Source: Micavibrio sp. UBA6212 (GTDB taxonomy: Bacteria > Pseudomonadota > Alphaproteobacteria > Micavibrionales > Micavibrionaceae). Taken from it: 64,000 nucleotides of DNA. The stretch is from the NCBI GenBank assembly GCA_002421905.1, contig DISK01000010.1, forward strand, positions 192,116 to 256,115, written 5' to 3'. The notes beneath the pieces are model-generated. The model searched no databases and had not been told where the DNA came from. It saw only the letters and a program-made list of their open reading frames with translations. Positions 35,938 to 45,131 of this stretch are shown one piece after another (position 1 is the first letter of the stretch; the number at the start of each line of letters is the position of its first letter). The translations under genes and the position numbers were made by a program.

Positions 35938-38238
35938 TTAAACTTGTCTATCGCCCAACACACACACCATATAAGGCAACGTCAGGCACACAGTTGCTCC
36001 GCCGAGATCGACCCAACCGTGAATCGATTTTACCCGATCATTGGCCCCAAAGGAAAGCTGTCCGTTATGGTCTTCCATAATTTTTTTAACAATGGCCAAT
36101 CCCAACCCCGTCCCTTTTTCTTTATAGGTAACGTAGGGCTCTGTCAAAGATTCAGGACTGGTCTCCGCAGGGAACCCCGGGCCATTATCATTGACAACCA
36201 CCATAACAACGCCCCCTTCCCCTTCGGACACAAGATTAACCCAAAGACCAATCTTCGGCAGGAAGTCATCCTGTTCCTTTTTATGTTCCTCGAGGGATTC
36301 CACGGCATTCTGAAGGATATTCAGTAATGCCTGACGAATCTGCTGTTCATCGCAATGCACAATAATCTCTTGCTTATGTGAGAAATCGGTACCGGAAAAT
36401 TTAATGGACGAATGCGCCTGCTTTGAAAAGAACAGGCAATCTGTGACAAGGCCGAACAGATTAACATCATGCATTTTTGGTTCCGGCATACGGGCAAAGG
36501 CGGAAAATTCGCTCACCATATGCCCAATATCCCCGACATGGCGAATGATCGTATCAATACACTGACTGAAAATACGTTGATCTTCTTCCCCCAACTGGGA
36601 CATGTATTTGCGTTTCAACCGCTCTGCCGACAACTGGATCGGGGTCAAAGGATTTTTGATCTCATGAGCAATGCGGCGCGCCACATCTGCCCAAGCTACT
36701 TTACGCTGGGCTGCCTGCACATCCGTAATATCATCGAACGTAATAACCGCACCAATATCCTTATCACCCAACAACTCAATCCCGACGCGCGCCAACAATG
36801 CTCTGCGTCCCTTCTCAAGGGTCTGCACATAAACTTCCCTCTGATGCACCTTATCAGGTCGGTCATAAGCAGACTCAATCAATGACACCAGATCAGGTAA
36901 TAAATCGCTGATGTTGGAATTCAAAATAGCGTCAGCTTTTTTACCAAGAATGGCCACCGCCGATGCATTAGCCAAGGTCACTTGTCCATTTTTATCAAGA
37001 CTAAGAACTCCCGACGTCACCCCCGCCAGAATAGTTTCGGTAAATTGACGGCGTTCATCAATCCGGTGGTTGGCCTGAATTAGCTCCGTCCGCTGATCCT
37101 GAATTTGCCGTGTCATTCGGTTAAAAGAACGCGCCAAATGGTCAAATTCCTCAAAACCACTATGATCAGGAACCATAGCAGTTAAATCACCCTTCCTCAC
37201 CTGATCCGAGGCCTCGATCAAAGAAATAATTGGCGCGGCCAAGCGACGGGCAAAAGACAAGGCAAAAAAGATTGCAGAAAACAGTAAAATCAAGGCCACC
37301 ACAATATAGATCATGGTTACCGTCCGCCGTAACCCTATATAACGATCCGCCATTTCATCATATTTCTTGACTGCCTCGCGGGTTGTTTGCAGATGCTTCA
37401 AAACATTGGCCTCAACAGACCTTCCTACAAACAAATACCCATCCGGAATATTATTGAGGCGCACCAAAGCCTGAACACGGTCATCATCAACGGCAGTCAA
37501 AAGTACGACATCACCACTTTCTGCGGTATCCATGGCATATTTTGGGATAGCCCCCTCGACAAATTCGGAAATATCCCCAACCTTGGTGAAAATAAATTTA
37601 CTTTTGTTAAATACAACAACTTCAGACAGCCCTCGCAAAACCGATTGCGTTTCAACAAAGCGCGAGAAAGCCTGCGGGTTGGTATAAACAAGTGTGGCCT
37701 CATGATCCAAATCTTTGGCCATCGCCATAATGTCGGCGCGGATCACCTGATGATGTTCACGCAAATAAGACTCGGCGACCTCTTGAGATTCATTAACGGC
37801 TGTCCGCACACGGTCACTGAACCATGTCTGCACCCCATAATGAAAAAAGAATAACGAGAAAATCGTCATAATGACAGCGGGAGCCATCGCCAAAAGGCCG
37901 AAAATATAAACCAGCCTGATGTGAAGGCGAGCCCCGGGAATACCTTTCCGCCATGTGGTGAATAATGACACCACGCGCCGCGCAATCAAGATCCCTAAAA
38001 CACATAAAATAATCAGATCAAGATTAAGCAGCCAAATCACAGCATCTGGATCGTCCCCAAATGGCGGCGCAGAACGCAAAGCCGCATAGGTGGCAATTCC
38101 CGCAATAGTGGCTAGAAATATAAACAAGACGGCCAGACGCCCATCCCAAGAAGAGCGCATACGGCTCCGTATCCATAGCAAACGGACAGGTACGCGCATC
38201 GAACCCAAAAAGCCTTGCGAAGGGGCAGATTTCATCAT
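35938..38238 (-). CDS. ntrY: Nitrogen-regulation sensor kinase NtrY
   Basis: 766 residues. Four N-terminal membrane helices (two around 35-95, one near 110-135, one near 310-330 after a periplasmic sensor), a HAMP linker, a PAS domain (about 390-500), HisKA with HEIKNPLTPIQLSAERLKRKY, and a HATPase with NILQNAVESLEEH and DNGPGFP. It phosphorylates NtrX. The start MMKSAPSQ has no obvious ribosome site and ATG 38235 is an alternative. The usual ntrBC genes are not adjacent; ispDF is divergent 52 bases away. Confidence 0.95.
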   Translation of the reverse strand: MMKSAPSQGFLGSMRVPVRLLWIRSRMRSSWDGRLAVLFIFLATIAGIATYAALRSAPPFGDDPDAVIWLLNLDLIILCVLGILIARRVVSLFTTWRKGIPGARLHIRLVYIFGLLAMAPAVIMTIFSLFFFHYGVQTWFSDRVRTAVNESQEVAESYLREHHQVIRADIMAMAKDLDHEATLVYTNPQAFSRFVETQSVLRGLSEVVVFNKSKFIFTKVGDISEFVEGAIPKYAMDTAESGDVVLLTAVDDDRVQALVRLNNIPDGYLFVGRSVEANVLKHLQTTREAVKKYDEMADRYIGLRRTVTMIYIVVALILLFSAIFFALSFARRLAAPIISLIEASDQVRKGDLTAMVPDHSGFEEFDHLARSFNRMTRQIQDQRTELIQANHRIDERRQFTETILAGVTSGVLSLDKNGQVTLANASAVAILGKKADAILNSNISDLLPDLVSLIESAYDRPDKVHQREVYVQTLEKGRRALLARVGIELLGDKDIGAVITFDDITDVQAAQRKVAWADVARRIAHEIKNPLTPIQLSAERLKRKYMSQLGEEDQRIFSQCIDTIIRHVGDIGHMVSEFSAFARMPEPKMHDVNLFGLVTDCLFFSKQAHSSIKFSGTDFSHKQEIIVHCDEQQIRQALLNILQNAVESLEEHKKEQDDFLPKIGLWVNLVSEGEGGVVMVVVNDNGPGFPAETSPESLTEPYVTYKEKGTGLGLAIVKKIMEDHNGQLSFGANDRVKSIHGWVDLGGATVCLTLPYMVCVLGDRQV

Positions 38239-38290
38239 AAGGCGAAATATCCCTGTTCACGGACAAAAAAGCAAGCTAAACCATACTGTT

Positions 38291-39499
38291 ATGAGCATTA
38301 TTGACACAAAAAACAGGGAATTTTCAGTGATTATCGTAGCCGCAGGAACCGGCACGCGTATGAACTCGGATATTCCCAAGCAATTCCTTCCCCTGCACGG
38401 AAAAACCGTGCTGCGCCATACAATCGAGACTTTCTTAAGATGCCCGGGAATTCGGAATATTCAGGTGGTCATCAACCCTGACCATCATCCCTTATACGAC
38501 AAAGTAACAAAAGGTCTGGATATACTCCCCCCCATATATGGCGGGGCTACCCGGCAAGCATCAGTATTTAACGCCCTACAATCCCTTCCACTGGAAGACC
38601 ACGATATAATATTGGTGCATGACGCGGCGCGTCCCTGCACATCCCACAATAAAATTTGCGAACTGGTGTCCGCCCTTGCCACACATCAAGCCGCCACACT
38701 CGCAGCCCCCATCACCGAAACCATTCGCCTGAAACAAGATAATCTTTATCTTGGTGAGACACTGGATCGCGATCAGCTCTTGTCCATGCAAACGCCGCAA
38801 GGGTTTCACTTTGGTATTCTGAAATCCTCACACGAAAAACATAGGCACGAAAATTTTACCGACGACACAGCAATTGTTGCGGCAGATAACATCAAAGTCC
38901 TGACTATTTTATCAGGCAAGGACAATATAAAAATCACCACGGCAGAAGATCTGGACATGGCAGAATATATTCTTTCAAAATCATACTCAGAACAACAAAA
39001 CCACATCATCAAAACAGGAAGCGGATTTGACGTCCACGCCTTTGGTGACCCTGCTCCTTCCATCCGCATTGGTGGACTGGATGTTCCCCATACCCACCGT
39101 GCCGAAGGTCATTCAGATGCCGATGTTGTTTTACATGCCATCACTGACGCTTTATTTGGAACAATCGCGGATGGCGACATTGGCAGTCACTTCCCGCCCC
39201 ATGATCCTGCCAACAAGGGAAAAGACAGTGCCTATTTTTTACAAGAAGCCCAAAAAGCCGTTACCGCAAAAGGTGGCATCATCAACCATATTGATACCAC
39301 AATCATCTGCGAAGCCCCCAAGATAGGCCCTCACCGTGAAGCGATGAGAAACAGGATTGCCGAGATTCTCGACCTCCCTGTTTCCCGCATTTCAATCAAA
39401 GCCACGACAACCGAACAGTTGGGCTTTACTGGCCGCCGCGAAGGGATCGCCGCTCAATCAATAGCAACGATCTCAATCCCCGAAACAGAAACCAAATAG
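38291..39499 (+). CDS. ispDF: Bifunctional IspD/IspF enzyme of the MEP pathway
   Basis: 402 residues from ATG 38291 (the frame is open farther upstream inside ntrY, which is not credible). The IspD part (1-235) starts VIIVAAGTGTRMNSDIPKQF and has LVHDAARPC; the IspF part starts at about 240 with GSGFDVHAFGD, then GHSDADVVLHAITDALFG and FTGRREGIAAQ. It makes CDP-methylerythritol and later methylerythritol cyclodiphosphate, flanking the IspE step. The fusion is a known alphaproteobacterial trait. pgpA follows 15 bases later. Confidence 0.96.
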   Translation: MSIIDTKNREFSVIIVAAGTGTRMNSDIPKQFLPLHGKTVLRHTIETFLRCPGIRNIQVVINPDHHPLYDKVTKGLDILPPIYGGATRQASVFNALQSLPLEDHDIILVHDAARPCTSHNKICELVSALATHQAATLAAPITETIRLKQDNLYLGETLDRDQLLSMQTPQGFHFGILKSSHEKHRHENFTDDTAIVAADNIKVLTILSGKDNIKITTAEDLDMAEYILSKSYSEQQNHIIKTGSGFDVHAFGDPAPSIRIGGLDVPHTHRAEGHSDADVVLHAITDALFGTIADGDIGSHFPPHDPANKGKDSAYFLQEAQKAVTAKGGIINHIDTTIICEAPKIGPHREAMRNRIAEILDLPVSRISIKATTTEQLGFTGRREGIAAQSIATISIPETETK

Positions 39500-39514
39500 G
39501 ACAGAAATTTCCGA

Positions 39515-40057
39515 ATGAGTACACTCAAAGAAAAGTTGAAGCAAAAAATTTCCGAAAAGAGCGAGCAAAGGCGTCACTTCATCAAGGGGACACGTCCCAC
39601 CTCTATCGAATTTCAAATTGCAACATGGTTTGGATCTGGTCTGATTATTCCAGCCCCTGGAACATGGGGAACTGTCGGAGGATTCATTTTCGGATGTCTG
39701 TTAATGGCAGCCACAACCCCGATCATCACTTTTTTGATGGCGGTTGCCCTGACTATTATAGGATATTTTGCTATCCGGAAAATCGAAAGTCGGTTTCAAG
39801 AACATGACAGTTCTTTTATAGTTATCGATGAAGTTATTGCCATATTGTTTGTTCTTTCGCTCCTGCCGACATTCACTCCCCTCTTTTCTCTGCTGGGACT
39901 TATTCTATTTAGAATATTCGATGCCGCAAAACCGTGGCCTATCAACTGGCTCGACAAACAAATTGGCGGAGCCACCGGAGTAATCGTGGACGATTTGATG
40001 GCAGGATTATATACTTTGCTCATATTATGGGGAATATACGGTTATGGACTTATCTGA
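39515..40057 (+). CDS. pgpA: Phosphatidylglycerophosphatase A
   Basis: 180 residues. PAPGTWGTVGG, the DEVIAILF segment with acidic metal ligands and FDAAKPWPINWLD...DDLMAGLY match PgpA. It is an inner-membrane enzyme (about three to four helices) that removes phosphate from phosphatidylglycerophosphate. A 35-residue basic N-terminal extension precedes the domain. The 3' end overlaps the pncC start by 14 bases, so the genes are coupled. Confidence 0.94.
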   Translation: MSTLKEKLKQKISEKSEQRRHFIKGTRPTSIEFQIATWFGSGLIIPAPGTWGTVGGFIFGCLLMAATTPIITFLMAVALTIIGYFAIRKIESRFQEHDSSFIVIDEVIAILFVLSLLPTFTPLFSLLGLILFRIFDAAKPWPINWLDKQIGGATGVIVDDLMAGLYTLLILWGIYGYGLI

Positions 40058-40526
40058 TCTGGTTAGAACTCTCAGCGATGTTCTAAGAACAAAAACACTA
40101 AAGCTTGTGACAGCAGAATCCTGCACAGGCGGATTAATCTCGTCTCTTATTACCGACCTCGCAGGATCATCAGACATTCTGGATCGCGGCTTTGTTACCT
40201 ATTCCAACCAATCTAAATCTGACATGCTGGGCGTATCCCCTCTCACCCTCGATAAATTCGGCGCTGTTAGCCAAGAAACAGCCACAGAAATGGCAAGGGG
40301 AGCTCTGGAAAGATCACAAGCCGATCTTGCTATATCCGTAACAGGAATCGCAGGTCCAAGCGGTGGAACCGATGAAAAGCCCGTAGGGTTGGTCTATATC
40401 GGATTCGCACGCCGCGATGGTGAATCGATTGCCACCAAACATCTGTTCCATGGCGACCGCCAAACCATTCGCTTTGTAACAGCAAAAACCGCCCTTGAAA
40501 CTGTTCTAGGCAAAATCGGCGAGTAG
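40044..40526 (+). CDS. pncC: Nicotinamide-nucleotide amidohydrolase (CinA C-terminal domain)
   Basis: 160 residues. TAESCTGGLIS contains the active Ser and SVTGIAGPSGGTDEKPVGLVYIG is the family hallmark. It deamidates NMN to NaMN in pyridine nucleotide salvage. It is a stand-alone C-terminal domain, without the N-terminal MoaB-like half of full CinA. It lies in the ispDF-pgpA-pncC operon. Confidence 0.94.
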   Translation: MDLSDLVRTLSDVLRTKTLKLVTAESCTGGLISSLITDLAGSSDILDRGFVTYSNQSKSDMLGVSPLTLDKFGAVSQETATEMARGALERSQADLAISVTGIAGPSGGTDEKPVGLVYIGFARRDGESIATKHLFHGDRQTIRFVTAKTALETVLGKIGE

Positions 40527-40541
40527 GAATAAAACAAACCC

Positions 40542-41549
40542 ATGAACGATATTCTGAAATTCATTTCCAAATCCCTAATTCCGTTCGGTTACCACTTGCG
40601 CCCCTATCAAGGCATAAATTTCATGCGCATTCCACAGTTGGAAAAAGAACTGGAACAATCAGAAAACATCACCAACAGCAGAAAATCCTGCCAACTCTTC
40701 CCTCTCAAAAATCAGCAGATTGCCCCTGCCTCTCTCGATCATTTGACCGTATTCTTAAGAACTTGCGTCAGGGACAACCGCAATACCAACAAAACTCCAC
40801 GCCTATCCGGTGCAGATGATTTGGAAAATGTATTACGGTGCTCATGGTCATTAATCAAAAGCCTCAACAATGCAAAAATAGAAAGACCCAAGCTCAAGAT
40901 CCGCTTAGTTGTTCTGGACGACAGATCCTCAGACACCACAAAACAGACCCTGCAGAACCTTTTGAATAAATGTTTGTACCCCGCAGAGTTTCAAACCACC
41001 CAAACAACTGGACAAGGATATTCTCTCCACCAACAATTTGAAATGTGCAAATCCGAACCCGGACTGGTCTATTGTGTTGAAGATGATTATCTTCATGAGC
41101 CGGACGCCATTGAGCGAATGCTGGATTTTTACAAGAAAACCGCCTTGGGTATAAACAGCCATCTGGTGATATACCCGCAAGAACATGGCCTTCTCTACAG
41201 CAATCACTACCCATCCTATATTCTTGCTGAACCTGATGGCCATTGGCGTAGCATGCGGCACGCCACACACACCTTTCTGACCCATTCGCAGATTGTCAAA
41301 GATAACTGGGATTGTTTTGAAAACACAAAATTTGTCGGCATTAAAAAGAAACGGCGATTAGGATCGGAGGCCAGAACAACAAACCGCCTTTTTAACCTAT
41401 ATCCGGGGTTCAGCCCCTTAAAACCTTGTGCGGTTCATCTACAATATGAAAGCCTCTTACCCCCATATTACAACTGGCGTCCACTATGGGACGCCAGCCA
41501 GTATCCTGAAAAAGAAAATCAGAAAAATATATCTATGGCTTCAAGATAA
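40542..41549 (+). CDS. Putative GT-A-fold glycosyltransferase
   Basis: 335 residues. LRLVVLDDRSSDTT (nucleotide-binding Asp pair) and LVYCVEDDYLHEPDAIERML (a DxD-like metal site) are characteristic of GT-A enzymes, but overall similarity to well-known families is low. No signal peptide or obvious membrane anchor. Donor and acceptor are unknown. It starts 15 bases after pncC, and its end overlaps the convergent SIMPL gene by 17 bases. Confidence 0.7.
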   Translation: MNDILKFISKSLIPFGYHLRPYQGINFMRIPQLEKELEQSENITNSRKSCQLFPLKNQQIAPASLDHLTVFLRTCVRDNRNTNKTPRLSGADDLENVLRCSWSLIKSLNNAKIERPKLKIRLVVLDDRSSDTTKQTLQNLLNKCLYPAEFQTTQTTGQGYSLHQQFEMCKSEPGLVYCVEDDYLHEPDAIERMLDFYKKTALGINSHLVIYPQEHGLLYSNHYPSYILAEPDGHWRSMRHATHTFLTHSQIVKDNWDCFENTKFVGIKKKRRLGSEARTTNRLFNLYPGFSPLKPCAVHLQYESLLPPYYNWRPLWDASQYPEKENQKNISMASR

Positions 41550-42291
41550 CGCGCGCACTCACCGACATAGAAACCGTAGATTTACCCGGCTCGGCAACGG
41601 GTACCGACATGTTATCAGATGCAACAGACGTCATTTCCATTTTGGCCATGCCCCGCATCATGGGCATGGGCGACGGCATATAGGAACCATTGACATTCAC
41701 CTCGATAATATCAAATCCGGATTTCCCCAAAGATTTGGTCACCAACGCAGCCTTGTCCTGAATTTTCTTTAACGCACCTTGCAACAAACTATCTTGGTAA
41801 TCTTCGGCTACATCTTCTGATAAACTATAATTCAGACCATTCATCACAAACCCCTGACTTTGAATTGACGCCACAAGATCGAGAACGGCTTGAGAATCTT
41901 TTGACTTCAAATCAATGGTCTGGCTACCGCGCCATTCCATTATTTTTTCTCCGCCCATTGAAATGATTTTAGGTTGAGGGTTAGGATCATAAGAATACAC
42001 ATAATATTGTCCGGTTGTTACCGTGACTTTGTCATTCTTTTTGGCCAGATCAACAGCAGACCTCATCGCCTTGTTAATCTTATCCTGCACAACGCGCGCA
42101 TCCTTGTCCTCGATCTCAATGCGCAAACTTGCATTCAATTCATCCTGATCGACTTCCTTTTGGTCGTTTGCAGAAAGCGTCACGAGCGTTTGTCCCTTTT
42201 CAAGAACAGCGCCCCCCATATCTTGTGCAAACGAAACAAATGGCATTAATGCTAAACAACTAACGCAGAATATCGATAAAAACTTCCTCAT
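41533..42291 (-). CDS. SIMPL-domain (DUF541) periplasmic protein
   Basis: 252 residues. Signal peptide MRKFLSIFCVSCLALMPFVSFAQ is clear. The mature protein has TLVTLSANDQKEVDQDEL, YVYSYDPNPQPKIISM and the C-terminal VSMSVSARVIL, matching the SIMPL fold (YggE-like). Family members are linked to oxidative stress defence, mechanism unresolved. A Met-rich loop (PSPMPMMRGMAKMEM, about 210-225) could bind copper or be oxidised. The start overlaps the stop of the COQ10-like gene in an ATGA arrangement. Confidence 0.92.
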   Translation of the reverse strand: MRKFLSIFCVSCLALMPFVSFAQDMGGAVLEKGQTLVTLSANDQKEVDQDELNASLRIEIEDKDARVVQDKINKAMRSAVDLAKKNDKVTVTTGQYYVYSYDPNPQPKIISMGGEKIMEWRGSQTIDLKSKDSQAVLDLVASIQSQGFVMNGLNYSLSEDVAEDYQDSLLQGALKKIQDKAALVTKSLGKSGFDIIEVNVNGSYMPSPMPMMRGMAKMEMTSVASDNMSVPVAEPGKSTVSMSVSARVILKP

Positions 42292-42746
42292 GCTTTTTCT
42301 CCTATTACACTTGGCATACCATACAAATCTTCAGCTCGCTTTACAAAAGCAGAAACCATACGCTTTACAATTTCACTAAAGAAGACACCCATCAACTTCT
42401 CGAACACAACGCTTTTGAATTCAAAATCAACATAGAAATCAATTGTGCAAGTTCCATCTTCATGAGGGATAAATTTCCATGTATTTGACAGATAGCGCAA
42501 AGGCCCGTTGACATACTCGACGCTAATGCTCCTGTCATCATTAATATGGATTTTTGAAAGAAACCATTCACGGAACAATTTATACCCTATCACCAGATTG
42601 GCATAAATCCAGCCATCCTTTTTATTGATAATCCGGCAGTCAATGCACCATGGAAGAAATTCTGGATATTTTTCAATATCAATGACCAGATCAAACATCT
42701 GGTCTGCACTGTAGGGGAGAGTCTTCTTTTCTGAGTAGGTGGGCAT
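42288..42746 (-). CDS. COQ10/RatA-like START-domain protein
   Basis: 152 residues from ATG 42746. YSADQMFDLVIDIEKYPEFLPWC is the family motif, and FEFKSVVFEKLMGVFFSEIVKRMVSAFVKRAE the long C-terminal helix that covers the lipid cavity. Alphaproteobacterial relatives near lipA are annotated as coenzyme Q-binding COQ10 or RatA toxins; the lipA context favours the quinone role. It overlaps the HD protein gene by 56 bases upstream and the SIMPL gene by 4 bases downstream. Confidence 0.9.
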   Translation of the reverse strand: MPTYSEKKTLPYSADQMFDLVIDIEKYPEFLPWCIDCRIINKKDGWIYANLVIGYKLFREWFLSKIHINDDRSISVEYVNGPLRYLSNTWKFIPHEDGTCTIDFYVDFEFKSVVFEKLMGVFFSEIVKRMVSAFVKRAEDLYGMPSVIGEKA

Positions 42747-44064
42747 AATCAAGTGGCACTCTTCGCGGGTTCTCGTCAAATATATTTTGAACGGGAATGA
42801 TATTGTTCAATTGTGGGATTGTAGCAGCAAAAGTAGAAACTGCAACTTTATGATCTTCTTTTGACTGCTCTTTGATTTTCAGGAAATCTTTTCTGGAACA
42901 AATCCCCCGCAACGCAACAAAGTCATCGATCCCCATGGCAGATTTAGGGTTACAAATCTTATAAAGAAGAAAATTGGCCACAATCGGATAAACGTAGGCT
43001 TGCTTAAAACTAGGGCGCTCCGCATCCACATCGGATGAGTTATGATAAATATCACATAATTTCACTAAAGCTGCCAAACGATTATGTCCACACTTGCCAT
43101 CAATGTAATCATCGAAATAGTCTTCTGAGTCCTCTTTGTGAAGACGTCCAACCAGCTGACGCAAATCATCGCGCACAATTTTAGGCAGATCATCCTTCAT
43201 TACAAAATTGGATTTTTCACCAATATCATGATTGAGGGCCGCTTTAACCGCCAGCAAAACCTCTTCTTCAGAAAAACCAAACATAGTCGCAAAATCAATG
43301 ACCAAACCAGCCACCGCCATGGGGTGACTGATATAGCTTTCTTTCGAATTTCTCCGCCGTTCACGCGAATGGTAATTGATACAGTTAATCAGACTGACCT
43401 GTTCGTCTGTGATTTTGCCCTGTTGAAAAAGAACCTCCAACAAAGGGAACAAAACCTTTTTAGGAAAAGCAGAATATGTCTTTTGAACTTTTTTTCCATC
43501 TGCACTCAACTCTGTGCGTGTCCCTCTTTCACCTCGAAGACGCTCATGTTTTTTGTATATTTTGAAGCTATCATGAATCTCTTCGGCGGTCAGCTTACCT
43601 CTGGTACCAAATTCTATATCCCTGATCAGGCAATCAATTTTGGCAGCCTCAAGACCCTCATGCCGAAAAATATCCAGAATTCTTTTTCGCTCTTCACTTC
43701 CCTGATGAGCCGACTCAGCATTACAAATATCAAGAATATTTTTTGCATTATAAAGCTTAACAACCCTGAACAGGTAATCTGCGCGGTTAAATTTGGAATC
43801 TTCGTGGCGTGAACACATCGCGGACGTCATCAGGGAAAAGTGAAGAGGATCTATATTTCCCTTCGCTAACTCAATAGAACCGTTACGCAACCACCAATCC
43901 TTACGGGCTGCGAAATCTTTTAGCTGCCCCGTAGCAGACATAAAACGGATTATCAAAGAATCCTGACGCCCTTTGGGGACACCGAATGCAGACCCGCCAA
44001 CCCCTACAATGGCCTTGAAAGGGGGCAACAAGCGTCTAGATATCTTTTTATTAAAAGAAGGCAT
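42691..44064 (-). CDS. HD-domain protein resembling the RelA/SpoT hydrolase domain
   Basis: 457 residues. About 225-345 aligns by eye with the (p)ppGpp hydrolase HD domain of RSH enzymes: NYHSRERRRNSKESYISHPM (Arg and His247 ligand), AALNHDIGE (His279, Asp280, Glu283), and LVKLCDIYHN (Asp338, Asn342). The ED pair of SpoT becomes E-K. There is no synthetase, TGS or ACT domain. The N-terminal 200 residues match nothing I know and include a basic KKVQKTYSAFPKK region. The gene sits between lipA and the COQ10-like gene. A phosphohydrolase of alarmone-like or other nucleotides is an inference. Confidence 0.75.
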   Translation of the reverse strand: MPSFNKKISRRLLPPFKAIVGVGGSAFGVPKGRQDSLIIRFMSATGQLKDFAARKDWWLRNGSIELAKGNIDPLHFSLMTSAMCSRHEDSKFNRADYLFRVVKLYNAKNILDICNAESAHQGSEERKRILDIFRHEGLEAAKIDCLIRDIEFGTRGKLTAEEIHDSFKIYKKHERLRGERGTRTELSADGKKVQKTYSAFPKKVLFPLLEVLFQQGKITDEQVSLINCINYHSRERRRNSKESYISHPMAVAGLVIDFATMFGFSEEEVLLAVKAALNHDIGEKSNFVMKDDLPKIVRDDLRQLVGRLHKEDSEDYFDDYIDGKCGHNRLAALVKLCDIYHNSSDVDAERPSFKQAYVYPIVANFLLYKICNPKSAMGIDDFVALRGICSRKDFLKIKEQSKEDHKVAVSTFAATIPQLNNIIPVQNIFDENPRRVPLDYAHLLRKEDSPLQCRPDV

Positions 44065-44129
44065 GAGGACATATAATATCCTAACGAAAAAATATCAAGA
44101 AATTATTGAATTATGTAATATGAATATAG

Positions 44130-45083
44130 TTAAATTGCCTGCTTGGCAGCTCTGGCCGCCTTAAGTTTCTCAAAATCATCCCCCGCGTGGTGGCTGGAAC
44201 GTGTCAACGGGGACGACGAAACCATAAGAAATCCCTTGGCTCTCGCCATTTTCTCAAGGGAGGCAAACTCCTCAGGTGTCCAAAAACGATCAACAGGTGC
44301 ATGCTTGGGTGTGGGTTGCAAATATTGCCCCACAGTAAGAAAATCAACGCCAGCAGCTCTTAAATCATCCAGAACCTGCCCGACTTCTTCGATTGATTCG
44401 CCCAAACCAACCATCAATCCCGATTTGGTATAGATTTCAGAATCGACTTCCTTAACCCGATCCAAAAGCCTCAGGGACGTATAATAACGGGCTCCCGGAC
44501 GCACAGTCGGGTATAAACGCGGAATAGTTTCCAAATTGTGGTTGAAGACATCAGGGCCAGATTTCGCAACAATATCAACAGCTCCAGTCTTTTTCTTAAA
44601 GTCAGGAGTAAGGATTTCAATCGTGGTTTCAGGTGCTTTGAAGCGGATGGCCTCAATCGTTTTAACGAAATGCTCGGCGCCACCATCTGCCAGATCATCC
44701 CTGTCCACCGAAGTAATCACAACATGTTTTAACCCCATCTTCTCGACTGCAACGCCAATACGCAAAGGCTCCATCTTATCAAGTTCATCGGGCTTACCAG
44801 TCGCGACATTGCAAAACGCGCAAGCGCGGGTGCAGACTTCGCCCATAATCATGAACGTTGCATGTTTTTTGTTCCAGCACTCCCCGATATTGGGGCATCC
44901 GGCCTCTTCACAAACGGTCGTCAACTTGAAATTTTTAACAATGGCGTGCGTTTCGCCATATCCCGGCCCCTGAGGCGCACGGACACGGATCCATTCGGGT
45001 TTTTGTCCCATCGGACGGTCAGGATTCTTTTGCTTTTCAGGATGGCGCTTGGCCTTATCCAATAAATCTGGGTTATAGGTCAT
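44130..45083 (-). CDS. lipA: Lipoyl synthase
   Basis: 317 residues. The auxiliary cluster motif [13 protein letters not shown] and the radical SAM motif [10 protein letters not shown] are both present, with [15 protein letters not shown] and the C-terminal [15 protein letters not shown]. It inserts two sulfurs into octanoyl groups on carrier proteins such as the E2 and E1-beta lipoyl domains encoded 6-8 kb away on the same strand. It lies downstream of four unfamiliar genes that separate it from lpd. Confidence 0.97.
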   Translation of the reverse strand: MTYNPDLLDKAKRHPEKQKNPDRPMGQKPEWIRVRAPQGPGYGETHAIVKNFKLTTVCEEAGCPNIGECWNKKHATFMIMGEVCTRACAFCNVATGKPDELDKMEPLRIGVAVEKMGLKHVVITSVDRDDLADGGAEHFVKTIEAIRFKAPETTIEILTPDFKKKTGAVDIVAKSGPDVFNHNLETIPRLYPTVRPGARYYTSLRLLDRVKEVDSEIYTKSGLMVGLGESIEEVGQVLDDLRAAGVDFLTVGQYLQPTPKHAPVDRFWTPEEFASLEKMARAKGFLMVSSSPLTRSSHHAGDDFEKLKAARAAKQAI

Positions 45084-45131
45084 GATCCCTTATATCTAGG
45101 CCTTCCACCTTAAAAAATCAAAATAAATTAA

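Noticed and set aside
43138..43812. 224-codon + strand frame opposite the HD protein gene
   Set aside because: It is antisense to a gene with clear RSH-like motifs, and its translation has no protein-like domain pattern.
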